64,000 bases of DNA from Rahnella laticis (GCF_015644585.1 NZ_JADOBI010000003.1:496001-560000); one strand, 5' to 3'. Shown: positions 9,367 to 19,042, counted from the stretch's first letter. The notes: generated by a model from the sequence alone, not told the origin. Made by a program: numbers and translations.

Positions 9367-10650
9367 TTAACCCATCAGACTAAATACAATCGCAGACATG
9401 GCAATCAGCCCCATAATAACCACGAATGCGTTACTGATATGACCGCTGTATTTTTTCATCGCAGGCACTTTGCGAATGGCATACATCGGCATCAGGAATA
9501 ACAGCATCGCAATAATCGGGCCACCCAGTGTTTCAATCATGCCTAAAATACTTGGATTCAGCGTTGCGACTAACCAGGTGGTTAATAACATGAAGATACC
9601 GGTATAACGGTTCAGCGCTGGCAGAGGAATTGTTTTTCCTTTGCTGCGCAGTGATTTAATCACCATACCGTTGAAACCTTCACGCGCGCCCAGATAATGG
9701 CCGAGGAAAGATTTAGTAATCGCGATAAAGGCAATAAATGGCGCGATATAAGCAATCACCGGGTTAGAGAAATGGTTAGCTAAATAAGACAGAATGGAAA
9801 CGTTCTGTGCTTTAGCTTCCATCAGGTTTTCCGGAGACAGGCTCAGGACGCAGCTGAAGACGAAGAACATCACCGTCAGCACCATCATGATGTGGCTAAA
9901 TGCCAGAATACGGGAGCATTTTTTCTCAGCGTCTTCGCCATACTCTTTACGTTTTGCGACAGCAAAAGAAGAGATAATCGGGGAATGGTTGAAGGAGAAC
10001 ACCATCACCGGAATGACCAGCCACAGCGTCATCAGCATGCCGTGACCCACGCCGTTACCGGACAGAGACACGTTTTCAAATACCGACGTGTTCCAGTTAG
10101 GAATAAGGTACAGCGCCAGCGCCATCAGCACGGCAACAAACGGGAAGACCAGAATGCTCATCGCTTTCACGATCATGTCCTGCCCGAAATGTACCAGCGT
10201 CATTAAGCCGAGGATCAGAACCAATGACAGCAATGCACGCGGTGGCGCATTCATATGCATCTGGTGAGTAATAAAACTCTCAACCGTATTGGTAATGGCC
10301 ACGCTGTAAACTAAAAGGATGGGATAGATGGCGAAGAAATAAAGCAGGGTAATTAACTTTCCGGCTGAAATACCGAAATGCTCTTCAACAACTTCCGTAA
10401 TATCTTCGCCCGCATTCTTACCGGATAATACAAAGCGTGTTAATCCGCGGTGAGCAAAGAAAGTCATTGGGAAGGCAAGAATTGCCATGATGATTAACGG
10501 AATTAAACCGCCAATCCCTGCATTAATAGGAAGAAATAGAACACCTGCACCAATTGCCGTTCCGTAGAGGCCTAACATCCACATGGTGTCAGTTTTACGC
10601 CAGGAACTTACCGATTTTTTAGACAGCGTCCCGATTGTTGTATTATCCAT
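9367..10650 (-). CDS. sdaC: Serine:H+ symporter of the SdaC/TdcC (HAAAP) family
   Basis: This 427-residue integral membrane protein has about eleven hydrophobic segments and is very similar to E. coli SdaC throughout. Shared stretches include W-R-K-T-D-T-M-W-M-L-G-L-Y-G-T-A-I-G-A-G near the N-terminus, S-F-N-H-S-P-I-I-S-S-F-A-V-A-K-R in the middle and F-L-G-H-Y-L-G-A-R-E-G-F-N-G. It imports serine with protons across the inner membrane. It is the first gene of an sdaC-sdaB operon, with its promoter presumably in the AT-rich region to the right. The match to SdaC is much stronger than to TdcC. Confidence 0.95.
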   Translation of the reverse strand: MDNTTIGTLSKKSVSSWRKTDTMWMLGLYGTAIGAGVLFLPINAGIGGLIPLIIMAILAFPMTFFAHRGLTRFVLSGKNAGEDITEVVEEHFGISAGKLITLLYFFAIYPILLVYSVAITNTVESFITHQMHMNAPPRALLSLVLILGLMTLVHFGQDMIVKAMSILVFPFVAVLMALALYLIPNWNTSVFENVSLSGNGVGHGMLMTLWLVIPVMVFSFNHSPIISSFAVAKRKEYGEDAEKKCSRILAFSHIMMVLTVMFFVFSCVLSLSPENLMEAKAQNVSILSYLANHFSNPVIAYIAPFIAFIAITKSFLGHYLGAREGFNGMVIKSLRSKGKTIPLPALNRYTGIFMLLTTWLVATLNPSILGMIETLGGPIIAMLLFLMPMYAIRKVPAMKKYSGHISNAFVVIMGLIAMSAIVFSLMG

Positions 10651-11137
10651 GATTCCTCAGTACCTAATTATAAAAATAATTCCGTTTTCCCCAGGAATGG
10701 TTGATGTTTTTTTTACTGCACCCGTCATCAAAAAAACCACCCTGACGGATAAAACATACCATTAATGCGGGCATGATACCTATCAGCAGCATAAAAATCT
10801 GGTGAACAACCTGGCTTTGAGATCATGATCACGAATAACTAAATATTTCCGCCTGATATTCCTTTAAATTCAAAATCATTAACATTTCCTGCAATTTAAA
10901 TTCATCAATTAGTGATTCCGATAACATTTATTTTTTGTCATATTTTGTTATCCACGTGACTATTATTTAAATAACGGTTGAATTGCCAGCAAAGTGTATT
11001 ATTTATCGCCGTTTCAGGTCGCCCTGAACTGGCTAAAAAACAAACAACCTTCGAACCAAAATCATTACCCCTGCTTCAGGATGCGCCGTTTGCCTGCCTT
11101 GTGTAAAAATTTCGGAACAAAGCGAGCGGCGTAACAA
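10651..11137. other. AT-rich intergenic region between divergent sdaC and yfiR
   Basis: About 490-590 bases with no credible gene. It must hold the sdaC promoter (minus strand) and the yfiRNB promoter (plus strand). It is strikingly AT-rich from about 10,660 to 10,990 compared with the flanking genes, a composition that would suit nucleoid-associated regulators such as H-NS or Lrp, but I could not assign a specific operator. Confidence 0.5.
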
Positions 11138-11237
11138 GATGAAAAATTTCTTATTGACGCTTTCAGAACTCATGCCGATAAAGTTATTCTTATTCCGGAG
11201 AAATAATTTCAACCGGAAGAAAACGCTGAGCGACTCA

Positions 11238-11825
11238 ATGGGAAAAGCCCGAACTCTTTTTTGCCTGTCAGTGAAGACTCATTCCCGCCGTTTTTTGAAG
11301 GCTGTGACTGGCTTTGCGCTGCTGACATTGCTTCTGGCCGTTCCGCTGGCGCCCAGTGTGGCAGAAACCGGTGATGCGGCCACGAACGCCGCCGTCGCGC
11401 AGACGGTCAACGGCATTCTCAGCTATTCGCGCTGGCCCGACGGCACCGCCTCTTCGGCGCTGACGCTGTGCATCATTCCGCCGGTAAAATATGCCGCGCA
11501 ATTAACGCCGGACGGCAGCGCATTTTCCGGCAGATCCCTCAAGGTTTTAACCCTTCCGATAGACAGCCCGCTGCTGACGTCGGAGTGCAACGCCATTTAT
11601 TCCGGCAGTACAACCGCCGCACAGCAAACCGATTTACACCAGCGCCTGGAAGGGCATTCGATTTTGACCATTGGCGAACAGGATGATGCCTGCGCATTAC
11701 TGAACTCATTTTGTCTGGTGATTACCGCTCAACACACCGGTTTTAAATTGAATCTGGATACGCTGTCCCGCAGCGGCGTACGGGTTAATCCCGCCGTATT
11801 ACAACTTGCCAGGGAAAAGGAGTGA
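11238..11825 (+). CDS. yfiR: YfiR: periplasmic repressor of the diguanylate cyclase YfiN
   Basis: This is a small periplasmic protein of the YfiR (DUF4154) family. From the ATG at 11238 it has 195 residues with a signal peptide (basic start, hydrophobic F-A-L-L-T-L-L-L-A-V, cleavage near S-V-A/E-T). Four conserved cysteines are visible (T-L-C-I, S-E-C-N, D-A-C-A, S-F-C-L), consistent with the family's redox-sensitive disulfides, and the C-terminal L-D-x-L-S-R-S-G-V-x-V-N-P motif is intact. In known systems YfiR binds the periplasmic domain of YfiN and shuts it off. An upstream ATG at 11139 would put 33 residues before the signal peptide and is less likely. Confidence 0.88.
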   Translation: MGKARTLFCLSVKTHSRRFLKAVTGFALLTLLLAVPLAPSVAETGDAATNAAVAQTVNGILSYSRWPDGTASSALTLCIIPPVKYAAQLTPDGSAFSGRSLKVLTLPIDSPLLTSECNAIYSGSTTAAQQTDLHQRLEGHSILTIGEQDDACALLNSFCLVITAQHTGFKLNLDTLSRSGVRVNPAVLQLAREKE

Positions 11826-11827
11826 CC

Positions 11828-13108
11828 ATGGAAAATAAAATTCCTGTTCCTGACACAGAACAGCAGAGCCCGCGCACGACGTTGAGCGCCGCACTGAACA
11901 GAATCCATGTGATTGTTATTGTGACGGCGATTGGTCTGGCAGGCTTTTTACTCACCCTGCTGGCCCTGATCGCTTTGCGTTCGCATGCCCAAAGCAACCT
12001 TGAGCTGACGGCGCGCGCGATTGGCTACACCACGGAAGCCGCACTGGTCTTTAACGATCCGGCGGCCGCACACGACTCGCTGGAGTTCATCGCCAAGCGC
12101 GGTGATTTTACGCAGGCGAAAATCCTGACGCCTGCCGGTGCGACATTCACGGAATGGCAGCGCCCGATCAACACCAACTGGGACAAGCTCGGCCAGTTCG
12201 TCGGGCATCTCGCCTTCCCGGAGCCGATTACCACGCAGGTGATCCACTCCGGTTCCGTCATCGGCACCATCTGGCTCGCCGGTAACGGCACCAGCCTGAT
12301 TGGTTTCCTGCTGGAAACGGTGCTCAGCCTGCTGGGTTGTCTGGTGCTGACGGCGCTGGTCGCACTGTATTTTTCGCGCCGGATGCAGAAAGGGATTGTC
12401 GATGCGCTTGGCCACATCACGCATGTTACGCACGAAGTGAGCGCTAACCGCTCTTTCAATCTGCGCGTACCGTCCGCCCCGATTGTCGAGCTGCATACGC
12501 TGAGCCAGGACTTCAACAGCCTGCTGACCGAGCTGGAAGCCTGGGAAAACCATATGCGTAACGAAAACAGTTCGCTGACACAAAAAGCGTTGCACGATGG
12601 ATTGACGGGTCTGCATAATCGCGCGTTCTTTATTGATACCCTAAATCAGTGCTTCAACCCGATGCGTCCGCCTCTGTCGCTGGCTCTGCTGTTTATTGAT
12701 GTCGATAACTTTAAAGAGATCAATGACACGCTGGGGCATGCCGCCGGGGACCGTGTGCTGATGGTGATCGGCGAACGGCTGGCAAAAACGCTGCGTCAGG
12801 GCGATGTGCTGGCGCGTCTGGGGGGCGATGAGTTTGCTATCCTGCTCGATCCGATGATTTCCACGGCAGAAGCTGTGGCCTTCGCCGAGCGGATTGTCGA
12901 CATCATGAAAACGCCGGTGATCCTGCTCAATAACAAGACACTGGATGTTTCCCTGAGTATCGGTATTGCGTTGTCGCCTTCGCAGGCGAACAGCGCGAAA
13001 GAACTGCTCGAAAAAGCCGACGAAGCGATGTATCGCTCGAAAAAGATATCCGGCAGTTGCTGGCATGTTTCTTCAGGAATGCCGCTTCCTGTCGTGATGA
13101 AAGACTAA
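11828..13108 (+). CDS. dgcN: Membrane diguanylate cyclase YfiN/DgcN
   Basis: The 426-residue product has two transmembrane segments (about 24-50 and 156-182) bracketing a periplasmic CHASE8-type sensor, then a HAMP linker and a C-terminal GGDEF domain. The catalytic L-G-G-D-E-F is intact, and R-Q-G-D lies five residues before it, forming a product-inhibition I-site. It makes c-di-GMP when released from YfiR. The ATG at 11828 is preferred over the GTG at 11822 because AAAAGGAG ends 6 bases before it; it lies two bases beyond the yfiR stop, indicating translational coupling. Confidence 0.92.
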   Translation: MENKIPVPDTEQQSPRTTLSAALNRIHVIVIVTAIGLAGFLLTLLALIALRSHAQSNLELTARAIGYTTEAALVFNDPAAAHDSLEFIAKRGDFTQAKILTPAGATFTEWQRPINTNWDKLGQFVGHLAFPEPITTQVIHSGSVIGTIWLAGNGTSLIGFLLETVLSLLGCLVLTALVALYFSRRMQKGIVDALGHITHVTHEVSANRSFNLRVPSAPIVELHTLSQDFNSLLTELEAWENHMRNENSSLTQKALHDGLTGLHNRAFFIDTLNQCFNPMRPPLSLALLFIDVDNFKEINDTLGHAAGDRVLMVIGERLAKTLRQGDVLARLGGDEFAILLDPMISTAEAVAFAERIVDIMKTPVILLNNKTLDVSLSIGIALSPSQANSAKELLEKADEAMYRSKKISGSCWHVSSGMPLPVVMKD

Positions 13109-13123
13109 AAGGAGTTAACACAC

Positions 13124-13624
13124 ATGCATAATAACAATCGTTTCAAAACCTGGTGCCAGTATGCCGGAATGGCACTTTGCATTATTTTCCTGGCGGCCTG
13201 CCAGGCCAAACCAGTGACCGGATTAACCCCGGAACAAATCGCGGTTCTGCAAAAAAATGGCTTCACCCAAACGGATGCCGGTTGGGAACTCGGCCTGGAT
13301 GCCAAAGTTCTGTTTGGCAATAATCAGGACAAACTTTCCGCTGAAAGTAAGCAGTCGGTGGAAAAACTGGCGGGCGAACTTCTGCACGTTGGCCTGAATA
13401 AAGTGAACCTCGACGGCCATACCGATAACTACGGCGACGCCAGCTACAACAATGATCTGTCGCTGCGCCGCGCCAATACCGTTGCCGCCGCCTTTGCCGA
13501 CGCCGGAATGCCGCGCGCCAATATCCATACCCGTGGATTAGGCCAGAGCCAGCCGGTTGCCAGCAATAAAACGCAGGCCGGGCGCGCGCAGAACCGCCGG
13601 GTTTCTGTGATTATCGTGGTGTAA
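13124..13624 (+). CDS. yfiB: YfiB: outer-membrane OmpA-like lipoprotein, activator of YfiN signalling
   Basis: This is a 166-residue lipoprotein with a clear lipobox (L-A-A-C, Cys about residue 26) after a hydrophobic leader. An OmpA-like peptidoglycan-binding domain follows, with the N-L-D-G-H-T-D-N-Y-G-D and S-L-R-R-A-N-T-V motifs. In the known Yfi system YfiB anchors to the cell wall and titrates YfiR away from YfiN. AAGGAG precedes the ATG, and only 15 bases separate it from dgcN. Its stop is one base from the stop of the convergent LysR gene. Confidence 0.93.
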   Translation: MHNNNRFKTWCQYAGMALCIIFLAACQAKPVTGLTPEQIAVLQKNGFTQTDAGWELGLDAKVLFGNNQDKLSAESKQSVEKLAGELLHVGLNKVNLDGHTDNYGDASYNNDLSLRRANTVAAAFADAGMPRANIHTRGLGQSQPVASNKTQAGRAQNRRVSVIIVV

Positions 13625-13625
13625 T

Positions 13626-14498
13626 TTAGAGTAACCCCACCAGATGCAGCGCGGCCTTGCAGTTATCCGTACGTCGCCAGGCCAGCGCTATCTGCGTGGT
13701 TAATGTCTGCCCTGCCAGGGGCAGACATCGTACGTTAGTCTCATCAATCTTACTGAGAGACGCCGGCACCAGCGCATAACCAAATCCTGTTGCCACCATG
13801 CTCAGCGACGACGTAATTTGCGGACATTGCTGCCCGTAGCGCGGCGTAAAACCCGCATCTTCACACGCCTGTGTCACCGCGTCGTACAACCCCGGCGATA
13901 AATCCCGCGGGAAAGTGATGAGCGTATCGTGCCGCAGCGCCGCCAGACGCACCTCTTTCTCCTGGCTGAGCGGATGCTTTTTCGGCAGCGCCACCATCAT
14001 TTCTTCGATATCCAGCACCTTAAAACTGAAGTCTTTACTGCGCTCGCAAGGCAGGCGAATAAATGCCGCGTCCAGCGCGCCCTCGCCCATTGCGGTCATC
14101 AGCCCCGCCATATCCTTTTCCTGCGGCTCAAGCACGATGCCCGGATATTTATCCCGAAAGCGGTGCAGCAGCGCAAAAACCTGCGGGTTAAATGCCGTCG
14201 ATGTGGCGAAGCCGATACGCAATGTCCCGTTGATTCCGCGCGCCACGGCACGGGTTCTTTCAAGGGCGGCATCGGTGAGTTTGATGATGGTCTGAGCATC
14301 GTCGTAGAGCACTTTTCCGGCTTCGGTCAGCTCGACGCCACGGGTCAGACGCTTGAGTAAAGGGGTTCCGATTTCATGTTCGAGCCGCTGGATTTGCTGG
14401 CTCAATGGAGGCTGGGAGATCCCCAGTTGTTCGGCAGCACGGGTGAAGTGGCCCGTCTCTGCTACCGCGACAAAGTAGCGCAGATGACGAAGTTCCAT
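13626..14498 (-). CDS. budR: LysR-type regulator of the butanediol/acetoin operon
   Basis: This 290-residue LysR family protein has an N-terminal winged HTH (M-E-L-R-H-L-R-Y-F-V-A-V-A-E, then A-A-E-Q-L-G-I-S-Q-P-P-L-S-Q-Q-I) and an effector-binding domain of the AlsR/BudR/CatM-like group. It is transcribed divergently from budA with about 100 bases between the two starts, the usual arrangement for a LysR activator and its target. In relatives this regulator responds to acetate or low pH; that is inferred here from homology and position. Confidence 0.85.
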   Translation of the reverse strand: MELRHLRYFVAVAETGHFTRAAEQLGISQPPLSQQIQRLEHEIGTPLLKRLTRGVELTEAGKVLYDDAQTIIKLTDAALERTRAVARGINGTLRIGFATSTAFNPQVFALLHRFRDKYPGIVLEPQEKDMAGLMTAMGEGALDAAFIRLPCERSKDFSFKVLDIEEMMVALPKKHPLSQEKEVRLAALRHDTLITFPRDLSPGLYDAVTQACEDAGFTPRYGQQCPQITSSLSMVATGFGYALVPASLSKIDETNVRCLPLAGQTLTTQIALAWRRTDNCKAALHLVGLL

Positions 14499-14601
14499 AT
14501 CAAAAACGTCTCAAAGTGAACACCTCGTCATATTGGAACTTCTGGCTGAATCGCGTCAACCTTTAATCAGATAAGTTAATCATTCGACCGGAGCTTCCTG
14601 C

Positions 14602-15384
14602 ATGAAAACCCATTCTGATTCCTGTTCCTGCGTTGCCGAACTCGCCCGCACCGCCTCAGCGTTTACCCAGAGACATCCCGACCGCGTCTTGTACCAGTCA
14701 TCCCTGATGAGTGCCCTGCTCAGCGGCGTCTACGAAGGCGAAACCACCATGGCCGACCTGCTGGAACACGGCGATTTTGGCCTCGGTACCTTTAACCATC
14801 TCGACGGAGAACTGATTGCTTTTAATAGCAATATCTTCCAGTTACGTGGCGACGGCAGCGCACGACGCGCCCTGCCCGAACAAAAAACGCCGTTCGCGGT
14901 GATGACATTCTTTAATCCTACGAATGAATACCTGATTGAAAAACCCCACACCCGCGAGCAGATCCACGCGGTGATTGACCGCGCCGTGGCCAGCCAGAAC
15001 ACCTTCTGTGCGCTGCGCATCGACGGTGAATTCAGCCGCGTGGAGACGCGCACCGTGCCGGAACAAAAGCGCCCGTATAAACCGATGCTGGAAGCCATCG
15101 AGGCCCAGCCAACCTTTCACATCGAGCACAGCCAGGGCGTGCTGATTGGTTTTCTGACCCCGGCGTATATGCAGGGCATCAATGTGGCGGGCTATCACGA
15201 ACACTTTATTAATCAGGAACGCAGCAGCGGCGGCCATGTTCTGGATTATCAGGTTGAGAGCGGCGTGCTCACGTTCGGCACCGTTGAAAAGCTGCTGATC
15301 GACTTCCCGCAGGACAGCGATTTCCTGCATGCCGATTTAAATCCCGATGATTTAAACGATGCGATTCAGTCCGTTGAGAGTTAA
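14602..15384 (+). CDS. budA: Alpha-acetolactate decarboxylase
   Basis: The 260-residue product decarboxylates alpha-acetolactate to (R)-acetoin in the cytoplasm. The zinc ligands of the family are visible in G-Y-H-E-H-F-I-N (two histidines) and S-G-G-H-V-L-D-Y (third), together with the conserved F-x-A-L-R-I-D-G and K-P-Y/R-P-Y-K-P segments. It is the first gene after the divergent LysR regulator, and budB starts 26 bases after its stop. A third gene, budC (acetoin reductase), is not present downstream. Confidence 0.95.
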   Translation: MKTHSDSCSCVAELARTASAFTQRHPDRVLYQSSLMSALLSGVYEGETTMADLLEHGDFGLGTFNHLDGELIAFNSNIFQLRGDGSARRALPEQKTPFAVMTFFNPTNEYLIEKPHTREQIHAVIDRAVASQNTFCALRIDGEFSRVETRTVPEQKRPYKPMLEAIEAQPTFHIEHSQGVLIGFLTPAYMQGINVAGYHEHFINQERSSGGHVLDYQVESGVLTFGTVEKLLIDFPQDSDFLHADLNPDDLNDAIQSVES

Positions 15385-15410
15385 CAGCCCGCAGGTAAAA
15401 GGAAAACACC

Positions 15411-17087
15411 ATGAAAAACTCAGACCCTAAAATCGAATGGAAATGCGGCGCAGATCTGGTAGTCGCTCAGCTTGAAGCACAGGGCGTAAAACATGTCTTC
15501 GGCATTCCCGGCGCAAAAATCGACCGCGTATTTGATTCCCTGATCGACTCCACCATCACCACCATTCCGGTGCGCCACGAAGCCAACGCCGCCTTTATGG
15601 CCGGTGCCGTCGGCCGCCTGACCGGCAAAGCGGGCGTCGCGCTGGTGACGTCCGGCCCCGGCTGTTCCAACCTCATCACCGGCGTCGCCACGGCGACATC
15701 AGAAGGCGATCCGCTGGTCGCACTCGGCGGCGCGGTAAAACGTGCCGACCACGTAAAACAGGTTCACCAGACGATGGATACCGTCGCGATGTTCCGCCCG
15801 GTAACCAAATATTCTGCGGAAGTGACCTCCTCTTCCGCGCTGGCCGAAGTGATGGCAAACGGCTTTCGCGCCGCCGAATTCGGGCGTCCGGGCGCGGCAT
15901 TCATCAGCCTGCCAATGGACATCGTCAACGAACCCGCCAACGGCAAACTGCTGACATCACAGCCGCCCGTTCTGGGCAGCGCGCCGCACGACGCCATTTT
16001 GCAGGTCGCGCGTCTGTTAAATCAGGCCAAAAACCCGGTGCTGCTGCTCGGCCTGATGGCCAGCCAGCCGCGTAATGCGGCGGCAATCCGCCGTCTGCTG
16101 CACAAAAGCGATTTGCCGGTCACCAGTACTTATCAGGCCGCCGGCGTTATCGATCAGGCGTCGTTCCACCGGTTCGCCGGGCGCGTGGGTTTATTCAATA
16201 ATCAGGCCGGTGACCGCCTGCTGCGCAATGCCGATTTGGTGATCACCATCGGCTACAGCCCGGTCGAGTACGAACCGGCGCAGTGGAATAACGAGAATGC
16301 CGAACTGGTGCATATCGACGTGATGCCCGCCGAAACGGACAGCGAATATCTGCCGGAAGTCGAACTGGTGGGCGATATCGCCGATACGCTCGACCTGCTG
16401 ACCGAACAAATCCAGCAGCATTTCGTGCTGAGCACCTCGTCCATCGCGATTCTGGAAGACCGCCGCCAGCAACGCGAACTGCTGGATCAAAAAGGCCGGA
16501 GCCTGAACCAGTTCGCCATCCACCCGCTGCGGCTGGTGCGCGCGATGCAGGACATCGTCAACAGCGACGTCACGTTATGCGTCGACATGGGCAGTTTCCA
16601 CATTTGGATCGCCCGTTACCTTTACAGCTTCCGCGCACGTCAGGTGCTGATTTCCAACGGCCAGCAAACTATGGGCGTCGCGCTGCCGTGGGCGATTGGC
16701 GCGGCGCTGGTCGATCCCGGCCGCAAAGTGGTGTCCGTTTCCGGCGACGGCGGCTTTATGCAATCGAGCATGGAGCTGGAAACCGCCGTCCGGCTGGGCG
16801 TGAATTTGCTGCACATCATCTGGGTGGATGAGGCGTACAACATGGTCGCCATCCAGGAAGAGAAAAAATACCAGCGCACCTCCGGCATCCAGTTCGGCCC
16901 GATCGATTTCAAAGCGTACGCTGACGCGTTCGGCGCGAAAGGTTTCGCCGTCACCTCCGCCGAAACCCTGGAAAGCACCCTCCGCGCCGCGATGGACGTA
17001 CAAGGCCCCGCCGTCGTCGCCGTCCCGGTGGACTACAGTGACAATGCGTTGCTGATGGGACAGTTGGAGATGGGGGCGATGTTTTAA
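15411..17087 (+). CDS. budB: Catabolic alpha-acetolactate synthase
   Basis: This 558-residue thiamine-diphosphate enzyme condenses two pyruvates to alpha-acetolactate. The catalytic glutamate lies in [10 protein letters not shown], and the ThDP/Mg motif runs from G-D-G-G-F-M-Q-S-S to D-E-A-Y-N-M. It lacks the FAD-binding features and small-subunit partner of the biosynthetic isozymes and groups with BudB/AlsS by its N-terminal sequence. AAAGGAAAA precedes the ATG. It forms an operon with budA and ends in a strong terminator. Confidence 0.95.
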   Translation: MKNSDPKIEWKCGADLVVAQLEAQGVKHVFGIPGAKIDRVFDSLIDSTITTIPVRHEANAAFMAGAVGRLTGKAGVALVTSGPGCSNLITGVATATSEGDPLVALGGAVKRADHVKQVHQTMDTVAMFRPVTKYSAEVTSSSALAEVMANGFRAAEFGRPGAAFISLPMDIVNEPANGKLLTSQPPVLGSAPHDAILQVARLLNQAKNPVLLLGLMASQPRNAAAIRRLLHKSDLPVTSTYQAAGVIDQASFHRFAGRVGLFNNQAGDRLLRNADLVITIGYSPVEYEPAQWNNENAELVHIDVMPAETDSEYLPEVELVGDIADTLDLLTEQIQQHFVLSTSSIAILEDRRQQRELLDQKGRSLNQFAIHPLRLVRAMQDIVNSDVTLCVDMGSFHIWIARYLYSFRARQVLISNGQQTMGVALPWAIGAALVDPGRKVVSVSGDGGFMQSSMELETAVRLGVNLLHIIWVDEAYNMVAIQEEKKYQRTSGIQFGPIDFKAYADAFGAKGFAVTSAETLESTLRAAMDVQGPAVVAVPVDYSDNALLMGQLEMGAMF

Positions 17088-17110
17088 GGGGGAATAATGC
17101 GCTGAGGAGA

Positions 17111-17135
17111 AACGCCCTTGTTAGGGCGTTTTTTT
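17111..17135 (+). terminator. Intrinsic terminator of budAB
   Basis: AACGCCC, a short TTGTTA loop, GGGCGTT and seven T residues, 23 bases after the budB stop. The hairpin overlaps the last codons of the minus-strand HNH gene, whose stop lies in the loop; this marks the left edge of the low-GC islet. Confidence 0.9.
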
Positions 17136-17954
17136 GCTCGCGGCGATCATGGCTTTTAATTCATCAATAGACAGCGTTCGGTCTTTTTTACGATGAATAA
17201 TCCCATGACAGTTAGCGCAAACCGGCACAAGATCTTTTTTAGGATCGACATTCTTTGACCCGCCAAATTCGGATACCGGCACGACGTGATGGATATGGAT
17301 AAAGTCCTTAGCATATTCACCGTAGAAATCACCGAAATTGAAACCGCAGGCAAAGCAGGTTGTACCGTGAAGCTCTTTGGCCCGTTTTTTTAGCTTCTGG
17401 TCTCTTTCATAAGTCGTGACAAACTTGGAAGACTTTTTCCCTTCCTGATAAGAAATCAGAGACTCTTCGTCAGTTTCATCTTCAATATGAACATCTTCGT
17501 TTTTGATATCACCGATGATCTGGCGTGGTTCTGTTAATGCGGCAGCGACAGCAATATCTGCGAATATTTCTGCTGAGATTGGGCGAACACTTGGGCGCCA
17601 ATAATTCGATTTTTGACGTTCAGGAATATCCTCGTAATATCCATCATCCTTTTTGGCAATGACAGCATTGTCGAACTCCTGAAAATCAGTCAGTGTGGCA
17701 TAAAAATGTCCATCGTCATCTGGAGTGATGTCGCTTATTCGCCCAACACCAAAATAGTGAGGCAATTTTGATAAACGCTGAGAAGCAAACTCCTTATTCT
17801 CTGGTTTTAACTTACCTTTATAGTAAACAAATCGCATCCCAGGGCTGAGATGTTTTCTATACATTTTAGGGAAATGGTAGCGTTCCCCAGTTTTATCATC
17901 CCACTTAGAATCATCATTCTCCGCGAGAACAACACAGATCTCTTCATTCGCCAT
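17121..17954 (-). CDS. HNH endonuclease with N-terminal PUA/EVE-like domain, probable modification-dependent (type IV) restriction enzyme
   Basis: The C-terminal third of this 277-residue protein (about 195-262) is an McrA-like HNH nuclease: C-F-A-C-G, I-H-I-H-H-V-V-P-V-S, D-L-V-P-V-C-A-N-C-H and I-I-H-R. The N-terminal 120 residues (F-P-K-M-Y-R-K-H-L-S-P-G-M-R-F-V-Y-Y, Y-F-G-V-G-R-I) look like a PUA-superfamily EVE-type reader, the fold used to bind modified bases. Reader plus HNH is the usual plan of enzymes that cut DNA carrying modified bases. No methyltransferase is nearby. It is divergent from a second HNH gene and has lower GC than its neighbours. The HNH call is firm; the reader domain and substrate are inference. 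Confidence 0.8.
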   Translation of the reverse strand: MANEEICVVLAENDDSKWDDKTGERYHFPKMYRKHLSPGMRFVYYKGKLKPENKEFASQRLSKLPHYFGVGRISDITPDDDGHFYATLTDFQEFDNAVIAKKDDGYYEDIPERQKSNYWRPSVRPISAEIFADIAVAAALTEPRQIIGDIKNEDVHIEDETDEESLISYQEGKKSSKFVTTYERDQKLKKRAKELHGTTCFACGFNFGDFYGEYAKDFIHIHHVVPVSEFGGSKNVDPKKDLVPVCANCHGIIHRKKDRTLSIDELKAMIAASKKTP

Positions 17955-18169
17955 CTATCGATACCTGTTACATGAATCAATAGGTTGGAAGTATAAGACG
18001 ATCTTGATTGCTTACAACGAATGCATTTGGATTTTGGATGGTTTGAACACAAAAAAGGATAAATAAATCTGAGAAATGATGGATTTAGGCATGAAAGAGC
18101 CACTTGTTCTGGTCGCTGGATTTTGCGAGCATGTGCGCAATGAATGAAATTGTTAGAGAGGACAGTTAC

Positions 18170-19042
18170 ATGCTCAACAGTAAAACGCTGCAAACTGCGA
18201 TCTCTAATTTGACTGTTTGGCGCAAAGGCGATCAGCGAGCACCGCATAAGCCTTTGTTACTTCTCTATGTTTTATCAGAATATAAAAAAGGGCATGGCAG
18301 ATTATTTCACTACGGGAATGAAATTCATCGGCCATTGTTAGATCTGCTTCAGAGTTTTGGCCCACAACGTCGAGAACATTACCCGACTATGCCCTTTTGG
18401 CGTTTACAAGGAGACGGTTTCTGGGAGTTAAAAAATGCCGATCTATGTTCTCCCCAAAAAGGCAGCAAAGAACCTCCAAAGCGTGAAATTATTGAACGTG
18501 ATGTTAAGGGAGGTTTTGATGAAGATGCTTTTGAATTGTTGCATCGAGAGCCATTATTGGTTAACAAATTGGCCTTGCAAATATTACGTGAGCAATTTCC
18601 CGAGAGCGTTCAAGAATTAGTCGCCAATCGTTTAGACTTATTTATTGAGGATATCAGCAAAACACGCGACCCTCACTTTAGACAAACTATTTTGCGCGCC
18701 TACAATTATCAATGTGCAATTTGTGGATATAATTTACGACACGACAGCACTCCCGTCGGTTTAGAGGCTGCACATATCAAATGGAAACAATATGGAGGCC
18801 CATGTATTACGGTTAACGGACTCGCTCTATGTTCATTACATCACTCAGCCTTCGACATGGGAGTAATAGGAATTGATGAAAATATGAAAGTGCTTATTTC
18901 TACTGGAGTGAATGGTAGCCCGATAATTGATAAACTTTTTTGGGATTTTGAAGGGCGATCAATTTTACTTCCAAGAAATAAAGAAGATTATCCACTTGAG
19001 CAGTTCGTGCATTGGCATCGCGGAGAAGTATTTCGTATTTGA
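18170..19042 (+). CDS. SBD-HNH endonuclease, probable phosphorothioate-DNA-dependent restriction enzyme
   Basis: The protein has 290 residues from the ATG at 18170, chosen because AGAGAGGA lies 7 bases upstream; earlier in-frame ATGs lack such a site. The N-terminal part (L-T-V-W-R-K-G-D-Q-R-A-P-H-K-P-L-L-L-L, then F-G-P-x-R-x-x-H-Y-P-T-M-P-F-W-R-L) fits the sulfur-binding domain found in ScoMcrA-like enzymes, where a Tyr-Pro surface contacts the phosphorothioate. The C-terminal part is an HNH nuclease (C-A-I-C-G, L-E-A-A-H-I-K, A-L-C-S-L-H-H). It would cut incoming DNA bearing Dnd-type sulfur modification. No dnd genes are in the window. GC is visibly lower than in the flanking genes. Confidence 0.8.
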   Translation: MLNSKTLQTAISNLTVWRKGDQRAPHKPLLLLYVLSEYKKGHGRLFHYGNEIHRPLLDLLQSFGPQRREHYPTMPFWRLQGDGFWELKNADLCSPQKGSKEPPKREIIERDVKGGFDEDAFELLHREPLLVNKLALQILREQFPESVQELVANRLDLFIEDISKTRDPHFRQTILRAYNYQCAICGYNLRHDSTPVGLEAAHIKWKQYGGPCITVNGLALCSLHHSAFDMGVIGIDENMKVLISTGVNGSPIIDKLFWDFEGRSILLPRNKEDYPLEQFVHWHRGEVFRI

